Shown: piece by piece, positions 32,201 through 42,612 of the stretch
Layout of the letters: each line of letters opens with the position of its first letter
Position numbering within the stretch: the stretch's first letter is position 1
Assembly (NCBI RefSeq): GCF_932526225.1
Contig: NC_064037.1
Coordinates: forward strand, 10,832,203-10,896,202
Direction of reading: 5' to 3'
DNA from: Nematostella vectensis
Lineage: Eukaryota > Cnidaria > Anthozoa > Actiniaria > Edwardsiidae
DNA: 64,000 nucleotides
The notes under the pieces: generated by a model
What the model saw: the letters and a program-made list of their open reading frames with translations, nothing else
The model's database searches: none
What the model was told of the DNA's origin: nothing
Program-made: the position numbers and the translations under genes

Positions 32201-33198
32201 TACAAGTTAGATGAGCTATAATAGCACCCTAAAAAATAAGAGGTAAAAAAAATCAGGGCATTCTCATTTTCACCCCTAAAAGATATCCAATGCTCCAAAT
32301 TTACACACTAAAAGATAAGACAATAATCCCCGTCTGATAAATATTGGGAGTTGATGTTAACCGGATAAAACGTTTCTCGCATTCCTATTGGACTACTTTA
32401 ACAAAATTTCCAAGGTGGCCACGGTAGCGTGCGTCGAAATGTAACTCATTGTGTTTATGTCTCCCTTTGCGGTAGTCATTTTCTAAATTGTACGTACCGA
32501 AAATAATCACGTGGATAAAATTTATTATTGCTTTACCAAAAGTACACCCTAATGTAGTACATTTTTTTTAGTTTGCCTTACACCTTTGGGAATGCAAAGC
32601 AAAGGGATCGCCAACGCGCAGATCACAGCATCATCCTTTGCACCAGTCTTCTCGGCTCCTATTTACGGGCGTCTACACCAACTAAACATCCCCAGCGTCG
32701 CATATGGTGCATGGATTCCAAGCACATCTCAAGTCGGCGAATACCTGCAGGTTGATTTGCTGAGTGTCATGAAGATCAACAAAGTGGCGACCCAGGGGCA
32801 ACCTACTAAAAATATCAATGGTGAGCTAACTGAACCCAGCATGAATAACTGGGTGACCCGCTACGGACTCAGCTACGCCTCGGATGGAGTCACCTGGGCA
32901 ACCTACCCACACGTGAGTGTATATACCTTAAAAGGTGTTTTGAAAACTGGAAAGAAAAATGGCTTAGGAAATACTTATATCGCCCAATAAGGACCGAAAA
33001 AAGTTTAGTTTTCATGTAATGTTGAGTGGAAGTTTTTTTATTTTCCAGGTATTCACTGGTAATTCTGACCGTGACACGGTGGTATCGAACGTTCTTCCGG
33101 TCACCATACAGGCCAGGTACATCCGGTTTTTGCCGCAGAACTGGCATGGTCAAATCGCCCTTAGAGTTGAGCTGTTTGGGTGTTTTATCCATGAATAG
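22858..33198 (+). CDS. Secreted PAN-EGF-F5/8C-F5/8C protein (six exons)
   Basis: Joined exons 22858-23217, 24094-24205, 25199-25542, 30950-31091, 32572-32912 and 33049-33198 give a 482-residue open frame; all five joins agree in phase (0, 1, 0, 1, 0). Order: signal peptide about 1-22; PAN/Apple-like domain to 120; one EGF domain 121-157 with six cysteines; two F5/8 type C (discoidin) domains, about 159-316 and 321-478, each bounded by the paired Cys (LGM near the start, LFGC at the end). No membrane anchor or GPI signal is seen. F5/8C domains bind carbohydrate or lipid head groups, and EGF-discoidin proteins act outside the cell in adhesion or recognition; the role here is inference. The start at 22858 is chosen because its hydrophobic leader matches that of exon A. 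Confidence 0.85.
23820..24060 (-). repeat. Three inverted copies of a CRE-like dispersed repeat
   Basis: Blocks with GGTCACGTG, TGACATCATC or GACGTCATCGATGAC and AACCAAACTTGGTAGATGTC lie in the intron before the EGF exon. They are the reverse complement of the units at 55.6-57.05 kb. Confidence 0.7.
24094..24205 (+). CDS. EGF-domain exon
   Basis: The acceptor TTTCAACAG ends at 24093. The exon reads TQCFDKPCLNGGTCQPLYQD and on to a GRHC end, a classic EGF with six cysteines and the GxxC...C close. Donor ATG|GTATGT at 24206. Starts in phase 0 and ends in phase 1, encoding exactly one module. Confidence 0.9.
24474..24834. mobile_element. MITE with CAGGGGCG inverted ends
   Basis: The left end CAGGGGCGGCGGA is complementary to the right end TCCGACGCCCCTG with one mismatch. 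C-rich and (CA)n tracts fill the right side and a long C tract the left. Flanks read AACCT and ATCCT, a possible imperfect duplication. Confidence 0.7.
25199..25542 (+). CDS. First F5/8C domain, N-terminal exon
   Basis: The acceptor TTTACAG ends at 25198. The split codon restores Val-Cys, then LGMDNKRRIADSQITASS, the diagnostic start of a discoidin fold; LQVDLLSVMKINKVATQGQP and WVTRYGLSYASDGVTW follow. Donor CAC|GTGAGT. Phase 1 to 0. Confidence 0.92.
25573..25738. mobile_element. 166-bp MITE with TAACG target duplication
   Basis: Ends CAGTACCGTAGTAGG and (inverted) CAGGGCCGTAGCAAGG are imperfect inverted repeats. The 5-bp TAACG is repeated exactly at 25568-25572 and 25739-25743. The interior contains G runs at both sides. 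It lies 30 bp after the splice donor of the first F5/8C exon. Confidence 0.85.
26590..26900. repeat. Degenerate tandem repeat, about 50-60 bp unit
   Basis: The phrases GAGTTTGAAGCAATT, TTTTGAAGA and AGAGCGCGACTG recur about five times with heavy divergence. No coding meaning. Confidence 0.5.
27251..27330 (+). repeat. tRNA-like sequence (SINE head or tRNA pseudogene)
   Basis: An A-box-like segment GTAGTCTAGTGG (27257-27268) and a B-box GGTTCAAGACC (27311-27321) are spaced as in a tRNA gene. The T stem pairs four of five, but the flanking seven bases do not form an acceptor stem, so it is not a working tRNA gene. Confidence 0.55.
27912..28008. repeat. Three-copy 33-bp tandem repeat
   Basis: ACCCTTCACTTACCGTTTCA then TKGATCACTT repeats three times with one or two changes. 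Confidence 0.75.
29490..30676. repeat. 17-bp minisatellite, about 70 copies
   Basis: The unit TATTATAGAAACCTCAG is repeated with almost no drift, with two variant types: TGTTATAGAAACCTCAG and a 15-bp form TATTAGAAACCTCAG. The variants fall in a pattern that itself repeats: the segment starting at the 15-bp form at 30232 recurs at 30502, a 270-bp higher-order unit. It lies inside the intron that splits the first F5/8C domain. Confidence 0.97.
30688..30867. mobile_element. 180-bp MITE with CAGRGGCGGATY inverted ends
   Basis: CAGGGGCGGATCC at the left and AATCCGCCTCTG at the right are inverted repeats. G runs near both ends. It abuts the 17-bp array. Target duplication not clear. Confidence 0.75.
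30950..31091 (+). CDS. First F5/8C domain, C-terminal exon
   Basis: Acceptor TTTTCCAG ends at 30949. The exon reads EFTGNSDRDTVVSHVLPVTI, then QARYIRFLP and LRAELFGC, the end of the discoidin domain. Donor CAG|GTATGT at 31092. It follows an intron of 5.4 kb that holds three small transposons and the 17-bp array. Confidence 0.92.
31225..31370. repeat. Short tandem repeat, about 31-bp unit, four to five copies
   Basis: TTTTTACTTTCTAAGCATAG plus TTGCAGTTCTG is repeated, one copy internally deleted. In the intron after the first discoidin domain. Confidence 0.8.
31934..31979 (-). other. Hairpin with CTGAAGA...GAAA boxes, retroelement-tail-like
   Basis: The minus strand has GACGATA, CCTGAAGA, the perfect stem GGCAGG/CCTGCC, then GAAATATCG. 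CUGANGA and GAAA around a helix resemble the hammerhead ribozyme core, and similar phrases occur at the ends of some retroelements. The outer arms CGATA/TATCG pair with one another, which is not the canonical hammerhead topology. Confidence 0.4.
32572..32912 (+). CDS. Second F5/8C domain, N-terminal exon
   Basis: Acceptor T8AG ends at 32571. Val-Cys-Leu-Thr-Pro-LGMQSKGIANAQITASS opens the second copy; from about 32727 on, it is nearly identical in DNA to 25366-25535. Donor CAC|GTGAGT, as in the first copy. Phase 1 to 0. Confidence 0.92.
33049..33198 (+). CDS. Second F5/8C domain, terminal exon
   Basis: Acceptor TTTTCCAG ends at 33048. VFTGNSDRDTVVSNVLPVTI, RYIRFLPQNWHGQIALRVEL, FGC, then five residues and TAG at 33196-33198. 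Nearly identical to the exon at 30950 until the last codons. Confidence 0.92.
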   Translation, partial: VFTGNSDRDTVVSNVLPVTIQARYIRFLPQNWHGQIALRVELFGCFIHE

Positions 33199-33431
33199 TT
33201 TAATTTCATAAGTATCCGGGGATAACATAACTAAAAATTACTGACCCTTTTTAAAATGCTAATCTCGCACTTTATAGGCGCCACCGTTCTTATGCTATCA
33301 TTTCGTTGCACGAACGCCATTACCTGATCACTGTAGTTTAAGTTGAGTTTCAAGATTAAGGATGAATATGTATAAATTGTACGATTGCTTGACGTTAACA
33401 ACGACTTTTTTTGGCATGGGCACGTAAGAAT

Positions 33432-33553
33432 GTGTAGTTCCATAAAACATCCCATACCCCCCCCCCTTTTGAGGGGGTCGGAAGTATGAGCACCCACCCC
33501 CCGGAATTTCCCATCCCCTCAATGGGGGGTATGGGTATTTTCTGGAACTACAC
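33432..33553. mobile_element. 122-bp palindromic MITE
   Basis: GTGTAGTTCCATAAAACATC at the left and its near complement at the right (GGTATTTTCTGGAACTACAC, reading across 33530-33553) plus CCCATACCCCCC/GGGGGGTATGGG give arms of about 32 bp. AAT flanks both sides (429-431 and 554-556 of the 33 kb block). It lies 230 bp after the stop of the discoidin gene. Confidence 0.8.
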
Positions 33554-33627
33554 AATATTGAGAATGTAACTAAAAATTTATCAATCTACCAAATGCTAAA
33601 ATTACAATGGCTTACCCAAAAACAGTC

Positions 33628-33757
33628 ACTTTGCCGGGATGACAAAATGGCGACTGACTCTCTTCCCCTAGTAAATAAATAAGCCAATCAGAGCGCGCCC
33701 CACTAGAATAAAGTATAAAATGTAACTAAAAAGTTCTCGTAGCCTCTAATGAACCTT
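33628..33757. repeat. Dispersed repeat, copy 1
   Basis: About 125 bp match 35400-35526: GAYGACAAAATGG, GCCAATCAGAGCGCGC, then TGTAACTAAAAAGTTCTCGT and AGCCTCTAATGAACCT. Type unknown. Confidence 0.75.
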
Positions 33758-34049
33758 ATAAGATTAGGCTCTCAGTATATATATTCTACCAAATGCTAAT
33801 AAGTATTTGATATAAATTAAATTAAATTAATTGTATAAAATTATTTAACTATTTCTAGTAGTTTGCTTTCTAAATATGGTCAGTTGACAAATTTTTCACC
33901 CATGTATCTTCAATGTAACGAATGGAGGCTGACTTGATTAGCAGCGACTTTTTTTGCATGCGCGAAAAAAATAGACAGTAGATAAAAAAGCAATAAAATT
34001 ATATTCATTCTCTTTCGTCTTTTACTTGCACTCTATTTGCAATTTATAC

Positions 34050-34155
34050 ATAGCGGTAGATCCGGGACTACCGAAAAAAGGGGGCCAAAATCTTTTTTTC
34101 GGGGGTGGGGGGGGGAGGTTCGACCTACCTGTACATCCCCCCCTGATACATTCAA
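34050..34155. repeat. Fragment of a poly-G MITE
   Basis: GCGGTAGATCCGGGACTACC followed by G runs and then a C run resembles the ends of the CAG-type elements at 24.5 and 30.7 kb, but matching termini are not present. Confidence 0.4.
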
Positions 34156-35399
34156 TGCTATACACACCTTTTTGAATAGAAGAGCATCAGCTGGCTTTCA
34201 TGCTAGTGACTACATTAAGTTTATTTATGTGGAAAAAAAGATCATAAACAATGAAATGTTGCTCATCTGGGTGTTTTGGAAGAGAGGGAAAATCGCAGTA
34301 AAAGTCCTGTTCCAGCATTTTATTTGTTTTTCTCCCGGTCTTCTATGCAGTAACCATCAACCGTGCTCTACAAAGGCAATGAGAGAAATAAAACGGAAGC
34401 CAAAAAGCCAAATATAAAGTTTGTGGCTGTGTTTGTGCAGTCAGCTTAATCACAAAAGGTAAATTTTAAACAGACAGCCTTTTTGTACAAAACGTGGTTT
34501 TAAATAACGAATACTAAATGAATGCTTTGATCTCATTCATAAGACCGCTGAACTGACACTTAAATTGTCTTTCTTTGACAACTAAGGCTAGGGCTATTCA
34601 GACTGTGCCAGTAAAATAAGAGTAATGCTAAAATTATCCTTTTTGTTCAGATTATTATTGAGTATCAAAATAATGCTAGCTCAGATTAAAATTATGCTAG
34701 CACTTTTCTGAAGATCGAAATGCTTCTATCTGCGCATGCGCGTTCTTACATTTAAAAATAACGTAAGACTAATGTACGTGAAGTATATGCCTCTTTTTAT
34801 CGCCTATTAACCCATTTAGATCACAGATCGAGCAGTAAATACGATTCCATAAGTATTTACTTTGCTAGAAACCCGACGACACGCTTTACGTCAAACTCGA
34901 AAGCAAGTGTCTTGTTTCGACACCAATTATGCTTCTAAAAGAAAGACGATTGTTTGGCTGGCTAGTCTGTATTAATGGGTATGATTATTTTTAGTTTGTG
35001 CCATAAAAGAGGGCGAGTGGACGTATAGAAGAGGGGATGTCGGGCGTGTCAGAATAAACGTTGTGAACACTCTGAAACTCGCGGGTGAAATGTCGTATAC
35101 TTGATATCAGTCAGAATAAGGAATGTTTATTGGTTTCCTTGTATCAAATTAGGATTTTTATCATCGACTGCAAGCTTTACAGTCATAGCCAAGTTTATTT
35201 TCTGTTATGGAAAACATAAAAACATAAAACATCAAAAGCCCTTCCTAGCCAGACCCAGCTTGGTATTTCACTCCATATATAAGAAAAAATATGTGAAGAA
35301 ATCTCAAAAGAAATATCTAAAAACAAACTTTTATACTTCAGTTACCAAATGCGATGAAAAATAAAAGCTCCCCCAAAAAAGCCGATGAAAACTCTTTGC

Positions 35400-35526
35400 T
35401 ATGGTGACAAAATGGTGGCTGTCAGACTCTCCTCTTCTTCTAAATAAATGAGCCAATCAGAGCGCGCACTATTAGAATGAAGCTGAGAATGTAACTAAAA
35501 AGTTCTCGTAGCCTCTAATGAACCTG
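35400..35526. repeat. Dispersed repeat, copy 2
   Basis: Same orientation as the copy at 33628-33757; about 80 percent alike by eye with small indels. The shared GCCAATCAGA also occurs in the foldback element at 8.5-8.8 kb. Confidence 0.75.
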
Positions 35527-38500
35527 GAAATAGTCGTATCAAGACGCGGTATGAACCTGACGGGTAGTTGAAGGTTTAAAGGCAGATGTTAATTTGAGTG
35601 AGGCTATGTCTGTCATCTTGAACACATGGCTCCTCCGCGGAACTGTCCAAATTCAGATCGTGGGGAGGAATCTGAAAGCCATGCTGTGGTTGATGGTAGT
35701 TAGCCAGAGTGGTGCCTTTTCGAAAACTGTGGCGTTGGTTAACCACACAAACACGAAAAGTAGCAATTTCTTTGATTCAAAAGACTGTTTTCATTCAGGG
35801 TTCGCCCTAAAAACAAGGTGAATGCCTTTAATGGTTGTATTCTTTGAGTGTACCTTCAACCATAAATGATGGACTCTTTTCGGGAGTTTTGTCACTACTG
35901 AAGGCGGATTTGGGAGTTCTTTGTCTTCACTTTTTGGCAGCTTAAAAAGGCTGTCGTTTTAGGAGACATTTCTAATTATTCCCTTAATTCTATCGCAAAA
36001 GATCGGCGCCACGGACTCTATAAGCGATAGCGGTATCACTTCTGTTGTTGCCAATGTAGTAATTTGTCTGATAAAAATATAATGGGCCTTCAACAGAACT
36101 ATCTACTCTCTGCCCACTAGCTTTGTAGCTAAACCAGCTAATATGTAATTACCCGGAATAGTGGCCGAACCAATTGTCCTACTTTTGTTGCTTCTGTTTC
36201 GCCGATTTAGAGATAGTCCAATTCTAGTAATGTGGCTTTATCGCTACAGGTTTCTGTGATTATTGAGTGCTAAAAGTGTGTTTAGTAGGTTTTGAGGCTA
36301 CTTAGCTCATCCTAAGCAATCATGTGCTCCTTGGACTACCAGAATACTTGTTTTAATCAGTCTTTAGCGCTTTTAAAGATTAGTTAGCTCAATTAGTAAA
36401 ACTGACTTTGCTCGAAATGTCACACGATTCAGAAACAAAGCAAATATGTAAACGAATAGACATTTTTATTCAATTTTGTTAAGGAAATTTTCAAAGAAGT
36501 CTTGTTAAATTCAACCAATTACGGCTTGAACAATATTTACATTTTGGTCTAAATATTTTTCAATTTAGAACCGAAAGTATTTTCGAAATACTGTTGATAC
36601 CTTTTCGACGTCGTTTGAATGTCCTCACTGAGTGGCCAGTTTTTGTGACGGAAAGACATTCTTCGCAAGGGCTTCCTGCAGATAACACTGTAATAAGGAA
36701 GCATTTTTCTACTTTGGGAAAAAATGGTGAGTTCTAAAAATACAAAATAAGGTTAGAAAGGGTATTCCGAAAATACTGAAAATAAAAAACAAGGCATTGC
36801 AAGGGCGCTTAACTGTTTATTAAGAGAAAAAAAAAAAGACACTAAGCGGGCTTTTGGAATGGTGCCGGTACAACTAGCCGCAAATTGCTTCTTATGAGCT
36901 GTTTATTGATAATTCCCAAGAATGGTGAAATCACACATCTTATCATTTTGTGGTTTTTTGACCAAAGTCTTCGATACCGAATCCAGGCCAGTCTAAAGAC
37001 AAACTGGTAAAAAATTATTTCTTATTTACCGCCGTAAACAAAGTTCTTGTATCGTAAAATCGATATTTATATCTATGAAGATTCTTTTTTCCCATTTCTC
37101 TAGCACGCGCAGCATTGTATCATTTGGAAAGAGAATATAAAAAGCCTTTAGCCCCATGTATAGAATAATAAATATTCTGAAAAGGATTATTTTTTCTTGC
37201 TTATTGTGTTATTAACAAAAAGCGTAGGAGACAAATATTTTTTCATGGAAATATGAAAATATGTTGTAACCGCAACTCCATGCCAAACTGACAACTTTGG
37301 CCGACACAAAGTCTGGTAAAACTGCTCTCTGGTATTTTCTTGTTCAACATACGATACACAAGCGATTAGATATTCTTAAATTTATGCCCTCAGTGGGTAC
37401 CGAAAACCCGCCGTAGAAATTTAACGTGGTCAATACTCTTAAATGAATCAAGAGTACTTTGTCAGCACTCGACGCGAATGAGTTGAAACAAGATGAACAT
37501 GGAGTCGAGTTGATGTTTTTCACTTCCATGGTAAATAATTAGAAATCTTAAACCTAGACAATAGCCTAATAAATCAGAAACAACGAACCAAATTCCTGCT
37601 AAAGTGGTTTTTATTGTCAGCGATTTGATCACTTTTGGTGACAAGCATTGTCACATACCGGTCAACTGCAGGCCGGAGCTTAGCAACATTGGCGCGAGCG
37701 AGGCGTCCATTCAACCGAGCTGCGCCAATGTGAAAAGAAACCCACGAAAAAATAAATTCTATAAGAAAATATATATCAAACTATTAGTTAGTACATGTCA
37801 ATTTCTCAATAGGCTCTAGAACAAGGCGTCTTTTCAAAAGGAGGAAAAGGAAATAAGATCTTTGCACTATAAGGGTGAAATTGTGTAAAACGATGAATAG
37901 ACTTCCATCCACCTTTCGTTTTGTCGTAATATCAACTATCGCTTTTTCCTTCTGTTAGCTATTTTCGACAGATTAGGGTCTTATTGAATAGCTAATCCTA
38001 CAATATATTTGCTGCTGACCGGCAATAGTTTCGTCACCGTTGTTGACATGTAAAAGAGGTGTTCTCGAGAAAAACGACGTTTCTATCGACAGTAGGTCAA
38101 TGTTCTTGAGTTTCTAACAACTACTTGTGAGCTTATGTATTGGCATAGGCAAACTTTATCTGCGCTTTTTCGAGAGGAAAGCACACAAAAGGCGAGCCAA
38201 GAGGAACTAAGAACTGTCTTCATGTCAAAGAGGACGGAAGAGATTGTAAAATGAGAACGTGAACGACATTTGTTTAAGAACTTTTGTCAAAGATTTTTTA
38301 ATCTAGACGAATTATTTTCACAATTTGATGATTTCGTGGGTTCTATAGTAGTCTGACTTTTTTATATCCAAAGAATTCGATGTACGTAAAGTTTTGAAAG
38401 CGAAATCTAACCAATGTTTGTAAGACCATACTTCACTTCTTCTTTGTTTTCTCCAGAAAGAAAAATACGCCCTCACAACAAAATGCACAATATTTAAGAA

Positions 38501-39375
38501 ACATTCCTTTCATTATTTGTAAATAAACCACACAATACTCTGTTTTACATGGTAGATAGGTGGAAGATGGATAAAAATACTCTTTGTACACTTTAAAAAC
38601 AATCTTACATTTAAGACTATTAATTATTTTAAGGCTTATAATAGACATTCGTGTTTTTAAAGATGCAAGGTCACTTTTAGGCCCTCTTATGTACAAGATT
38701 CACGCCCTAAAGCGGGTAGTTCTCATTGTTCTTCTAGCGTTTCTAATCCTCGCTAGGCCAAGTCTAATGTGTTAGCCAAGCTTGACCGTAATCCCTTGTT
38801 ACGCGAGGGATCAATGCTATGTTTGGTTTTCGCGAGAGGACTTCGCGGGGTCATTCGAGTTTCGGAACGTATTGTCATTTTAAGGTGGCGGGCATGTTTA
38901 CGGTGGAGAAGCGATGGCCACCATTAGAGTCCGCATGTCCTGGCCATTATCCCATTTAAATGTCATTCTGGACCCCACACGCATCGCTTTCACTAGCCCC
39001 CAACAAAACGCTCTCCGAAACGCAACAAAATGAGACATATGGCAGCAACACGCATGGTTTGCAGGAAATTTCTTTTCACCATTGAAATACGAGAGATTGT
39101 CAAAACTAGGACAGGGAAAATAAAGCAATAAAATCATTCTTTTGTCCTTTCTTTTTATGGGTAAATGTCTATTGTAGACAAAGGCAAAAAACCAAGACGT
39201 TTATCATCTAAACAAAAACCAGTTTCTCTCTAGGAGTTTTTTATGTGCTTGAATCAGTCAAACACACCATTGTTCTTGGAACAAGTCCCAATCAAACAAG
39301 CCAAAAGAAGCCCGTCTTCTTAAACGGCTCACTTCTAAACCACACCCAAGTCGTGAGGATCCACTATATAAAATA
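35527..39375. other. Gap between the discoidin gene and homeobox gene 1; no gene seen
   Basis: AT-rich DNA without arrays, obvious transposons or exons with splice support on either strand. The part nearest 39375 contains the 3' end of the homeobox gene. Some of it may be regulatory, but that cannot be judged from one sequence. Confidence 0.45.
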
Positions 39376-39716
39376 TTAGTTATTCTTGGATTTATCATCT
39401 TTTTTGGTGTCTTCCAGAGGCTTGTCCTTGTCTCCCACGTCCTCTTCATCCTTACCAGTCTCTTTTTTCCATTTCATGCGTCGGTTTTGGAACCACGTCT
39501 TAACTTGCGTCTCATTTAAGCCCAGAGTTTGCGCGAGCTTAGAACGACTCGAAGTGTCCAAGTATTTTTGCTCGGAGAATGTCTTTTCTAGCACTCTGAG
39601 CTGCAAATCTGTGAATACTGTTCTTGATTTACGGCAACGTCGTCCGCAAGGCGTCCTCAAAGTTGGCTTAACGCGAAAGTAAACGGGCAACTGGCTGATT
39701 ATTTCAGGGCTCGGGT
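39376..39716 (-). CDS. Homeobox gene 1, exon 2 with the homeodomain
   Basis: The exon starts after TTTCACAG. Apparent upstream codons ([10 protein letters not shown]...) are intron. It ends KSKNN and stop at 39376. Homeodomain 60 residues, no gaps or stops. Confidence 0.92.
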
Positions 39717-42612
39717 CTGTGAAATAAATATTTTTCTTGTTAAAATCGAGCTTACTTGACACGCTCATTTATTTCTTTAATGCTTGGCAATCCAGTCTAG
39801 AAAAAAGAACACATTTGGTACACATCACCTATGTCTATGCTATATTCACAGTTTGGTAAAATTATAAATGCCGTTTGAATGTAATATATCTGATATTCTG
39901 TACGGGACGTCTTCGTTTCGATTAAAAGTATAATGAAAAAAGATGCACACTTTGAGCATTCTATGTAAGCGCTAAAAGGCGAAATCGCACGTTTCATATA
40001 GCCCTATATGGCTATGCTTATATAAAGCAAAGATCTGCGTACGCTAGTTTAATGGCAAAAATCAGGCAAAAAAAAAAAAACAAATGGAGGCAGTGTTTTT
40101 TCGTCATTGTAAAAAGGAAAGATTTTTGTTGTACTGTATAATGTTATTTTTAAACCGATAAAGGTCTAGTTTGAACTCGGAATAATTGCGCAGAGCACAA
40201 GCAGAAGTCCCATTTGAACGTGAGAACATACCAAAGTTAATCAGACTAGCGTAACCAGTAATTGACAGAAAGACTCCTAAAACGAAAAACAAAATTAAAA
40301 GGGTTCAGTTTTGTAGAAAAATAACCTAAAAGGCCATGGAAATGTCTATAACTATTTACGCTAAAGGCTTGTGATGTTTAGAGAGCAAGTATTTGAAGAA
40401 AGACTATGGAGATATGGCGTTTATTACGCAGTAAAAAATCTGCTCTCATTTAAATTGCGCATCATGCGAGCATGAGGAATTGTGTAGTGTGTGGTGGATG
40501 GCTCCTTTGTGATTCTATGGCAGCTGAGGAGGTCTTAGAGAGAAGAAGGGGTGCGCACGGAGCGACTGACTGGTGCTGTAAAATGATACTGCCTACAGGT
40601 GAAAGAAAAGACTTCTTGCAGCACATGTTCTCCCAAGATCTGAAGCTCTTCTATTCTTTTCTCACAATGCCTTAAGTGTTTTTCTCGAAAACGCTCTTCA
40701 AGAGATTCTTCTTTGGAGAAACAACAATTTTGCACTAAGCCTGCAAAGCTGAATGAAACTTGGCGCGCGAAAGACGTCAAAACTCAAACGCGTTGATAAA
40801 AAGCTTCGAGCGTCGAATACTAACTCAAATGTTTAATCCTATCAAAATGTAAAACTACATCCTGTGGAATAGAAGTGAGGATATGGTATTTTGATACAGC
40901 GAGTCGGGCACTCAACCCGGACCGTTTCAACGAGGATCTTGTAATTGTCGGGGCGTAATTGGTTTTCAAAGGCTTCCATAACAATAACTGCAAAGTATAA
41001 ACAGGGCTACGCTTCAATTCGTTAAGAATCAGATAACTCTCTTGCGCGGTGAATCCGTAGAATGATAGGCGCCGTGCCTTTTCTTCGCTTTTATCGCTGG
41101 ATCTCTATAAGACTTAAATCCAAAAGATGATGAAGATCTAATGAAGGACTCGGCTCGCATGCTTGCCGCGTATGCGCCACTTGAAATACGCACCAAAAAT
41201 ACAGCATGTTTTTAGAGGACGAAAGAGAAGCGAGTAGACGTCGAGTTTGCTGTTCGCGAGGATGACTATGTCGGTGGCCGTTAGACGGGGCAAGCTCTTA
41301 GTCGCACACTTCCTCTACGAGATAAACCATTATCCTAGAGATGCCGCTCTCCCTCCCTTCTCATTAGAATTCTCAAACTTTACGATAAAGTAATTCGCCG
41401 AAGCCAATTTAAGAGTTCTGTGTGGGGAGTACCTATGGCTTGTACAATGATTGCGCGTAATTTTCTAAACATCATAATCTTTTCTACAAGCTCTCTATAC
41501 CCAAAATGCTATTTTTTTTCTCTTGGTGGGATAATAAAAAAAAGTCATCTTCAGGATGTGGTTATATTTATGGTTTAATGTCGCGCGTGAAAGTGCTACC
41601 GGAGTCAAAAGGTTCCTTTTGACAGAAGACGGACTGTCAAAATACTGTACAGCTCTTATATGTTCTCGTGCGCACTCAGTTCCACTGATATAGCTAACGA
41701 TGCAAAGGCAATTCATGTTTATGCACTCTTGTATTTTGACACCATAAAAGCTATAAGCCAAGGCATTTTTATACTTGTGGTTAGTAATTGCCTCAAAACT
41801 CCTCGAAATTGCAGTCAAAGTGACGCGGGGAGATGGCGGATGGATAGTAAAAATAGGAATTATGGTGCAAATCTGTACTAAGGCGATTCATCCATACGGG
41901 TATCGCTCTCCAATTAAGATCCCGTTAAATGGAAATTAAGTTTGAAAAGGCCAATAAAGGAAATAACCCGAGGTGGAAATATCACTTATAAAATTAGCGC
42001 TTACCACTCGATACGGGTGCATTTGGGACAGCGCAAAGAAAATATTTCATTGATAAACAAATCAACAAATGCGACCAGACCACCGCCACTCAGAGTGCCA
42101 ACTGCCAAAGGAGAGAAAAATCAGACTGAGGTTGGAAGGTTCGAAACTCAAGAAAACACATATGCCTACAGAACTACACTTCGTGCGCGCGCTTATTAAA
42201 GCTCAATTGAAGAAGCTTCAGTTAGTTGTATGTCGTGTAAGAGTTGCTTAGAGTGGGTATAAGCTTTATGAGCTGGTGATGGCTGTCGAGCAGGGGCTCT
42301 AGAGAGAAGAGTTTAAGTAAACGAACGGAGTTTACCTTGAAATACTGGAGTTTCATCGCGGGCCCGTGATAGAATTGAGTGCATACTGAACTTGAGAGAT
42401 GGACCACTTGTGACCACTGGTGTAGGCTCGGGAAATGTACCCTGCCGCTGCATCATATACTGGTCACGTCTTGGAGGTAACAGGTCGTCGATGAGAAAAG
42501 AGGAACGATTATTCGGAGGCATAGGGCTTCGCTGGAGCATCGGATTGTGAGGCGGGAAGGCGTAGGAAGGTTGTTGAGGATGGTAGTACATCAGTGGGTC
42601 TTGGAAATACAT
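39376..42612 (-). CDS. Homeobox gene 1, ANTP-class NK-like, Barx/Bari/Bsx-like (two exons)
   Basis: Exons 42336-42612 and 39376-39716 on the minus strand join in phase 1 (CAAG|GTAAAC ... TTTCACAG|AC) into 205 residues. The ATG at 42612 opens [20 protein letters not shown]. Two repressor-type motifs precede the intron: SSFLIDDLL (FIL-like, about 37-45) and FSMHSIL (eh1-like, about 74-80). The homeodomain is at residues 120-179, preceded by [14 protein letters not shown]; key residues are F8 (F127), L16, F20, W48 (W167), Gln50 and N51 (N170), with helix 3 [18 protein letters not shown] and MKWKK are Barx-like. Acidic/Lys-rich tail. It should act in the nucleus as a repressor binding TAAT-type sites; the exact subfamily is uncertain. 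Confidence 0.88.
39717..42335 (-). other. Intron of homeobox gene 1 (2.6 kb)
   Basis: No alternative exon or transposon was recognised. The paralogue has its intron at the same codon and phase but only 0.96 kb long. Confidence 0.6.
42336..42612 (-). CDS. Homeobox gene 1, exon 1
   Basis: 92 codons plus one base. Pro/Tyr/Gln-rich, holding the FIL-like and eh1-like motifs. The start is the first ATG and aligns with the start of the paralogue at 62365 ([10 protein letters not shown] against [10 protein letters not shown]). Confidence 0.85.
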
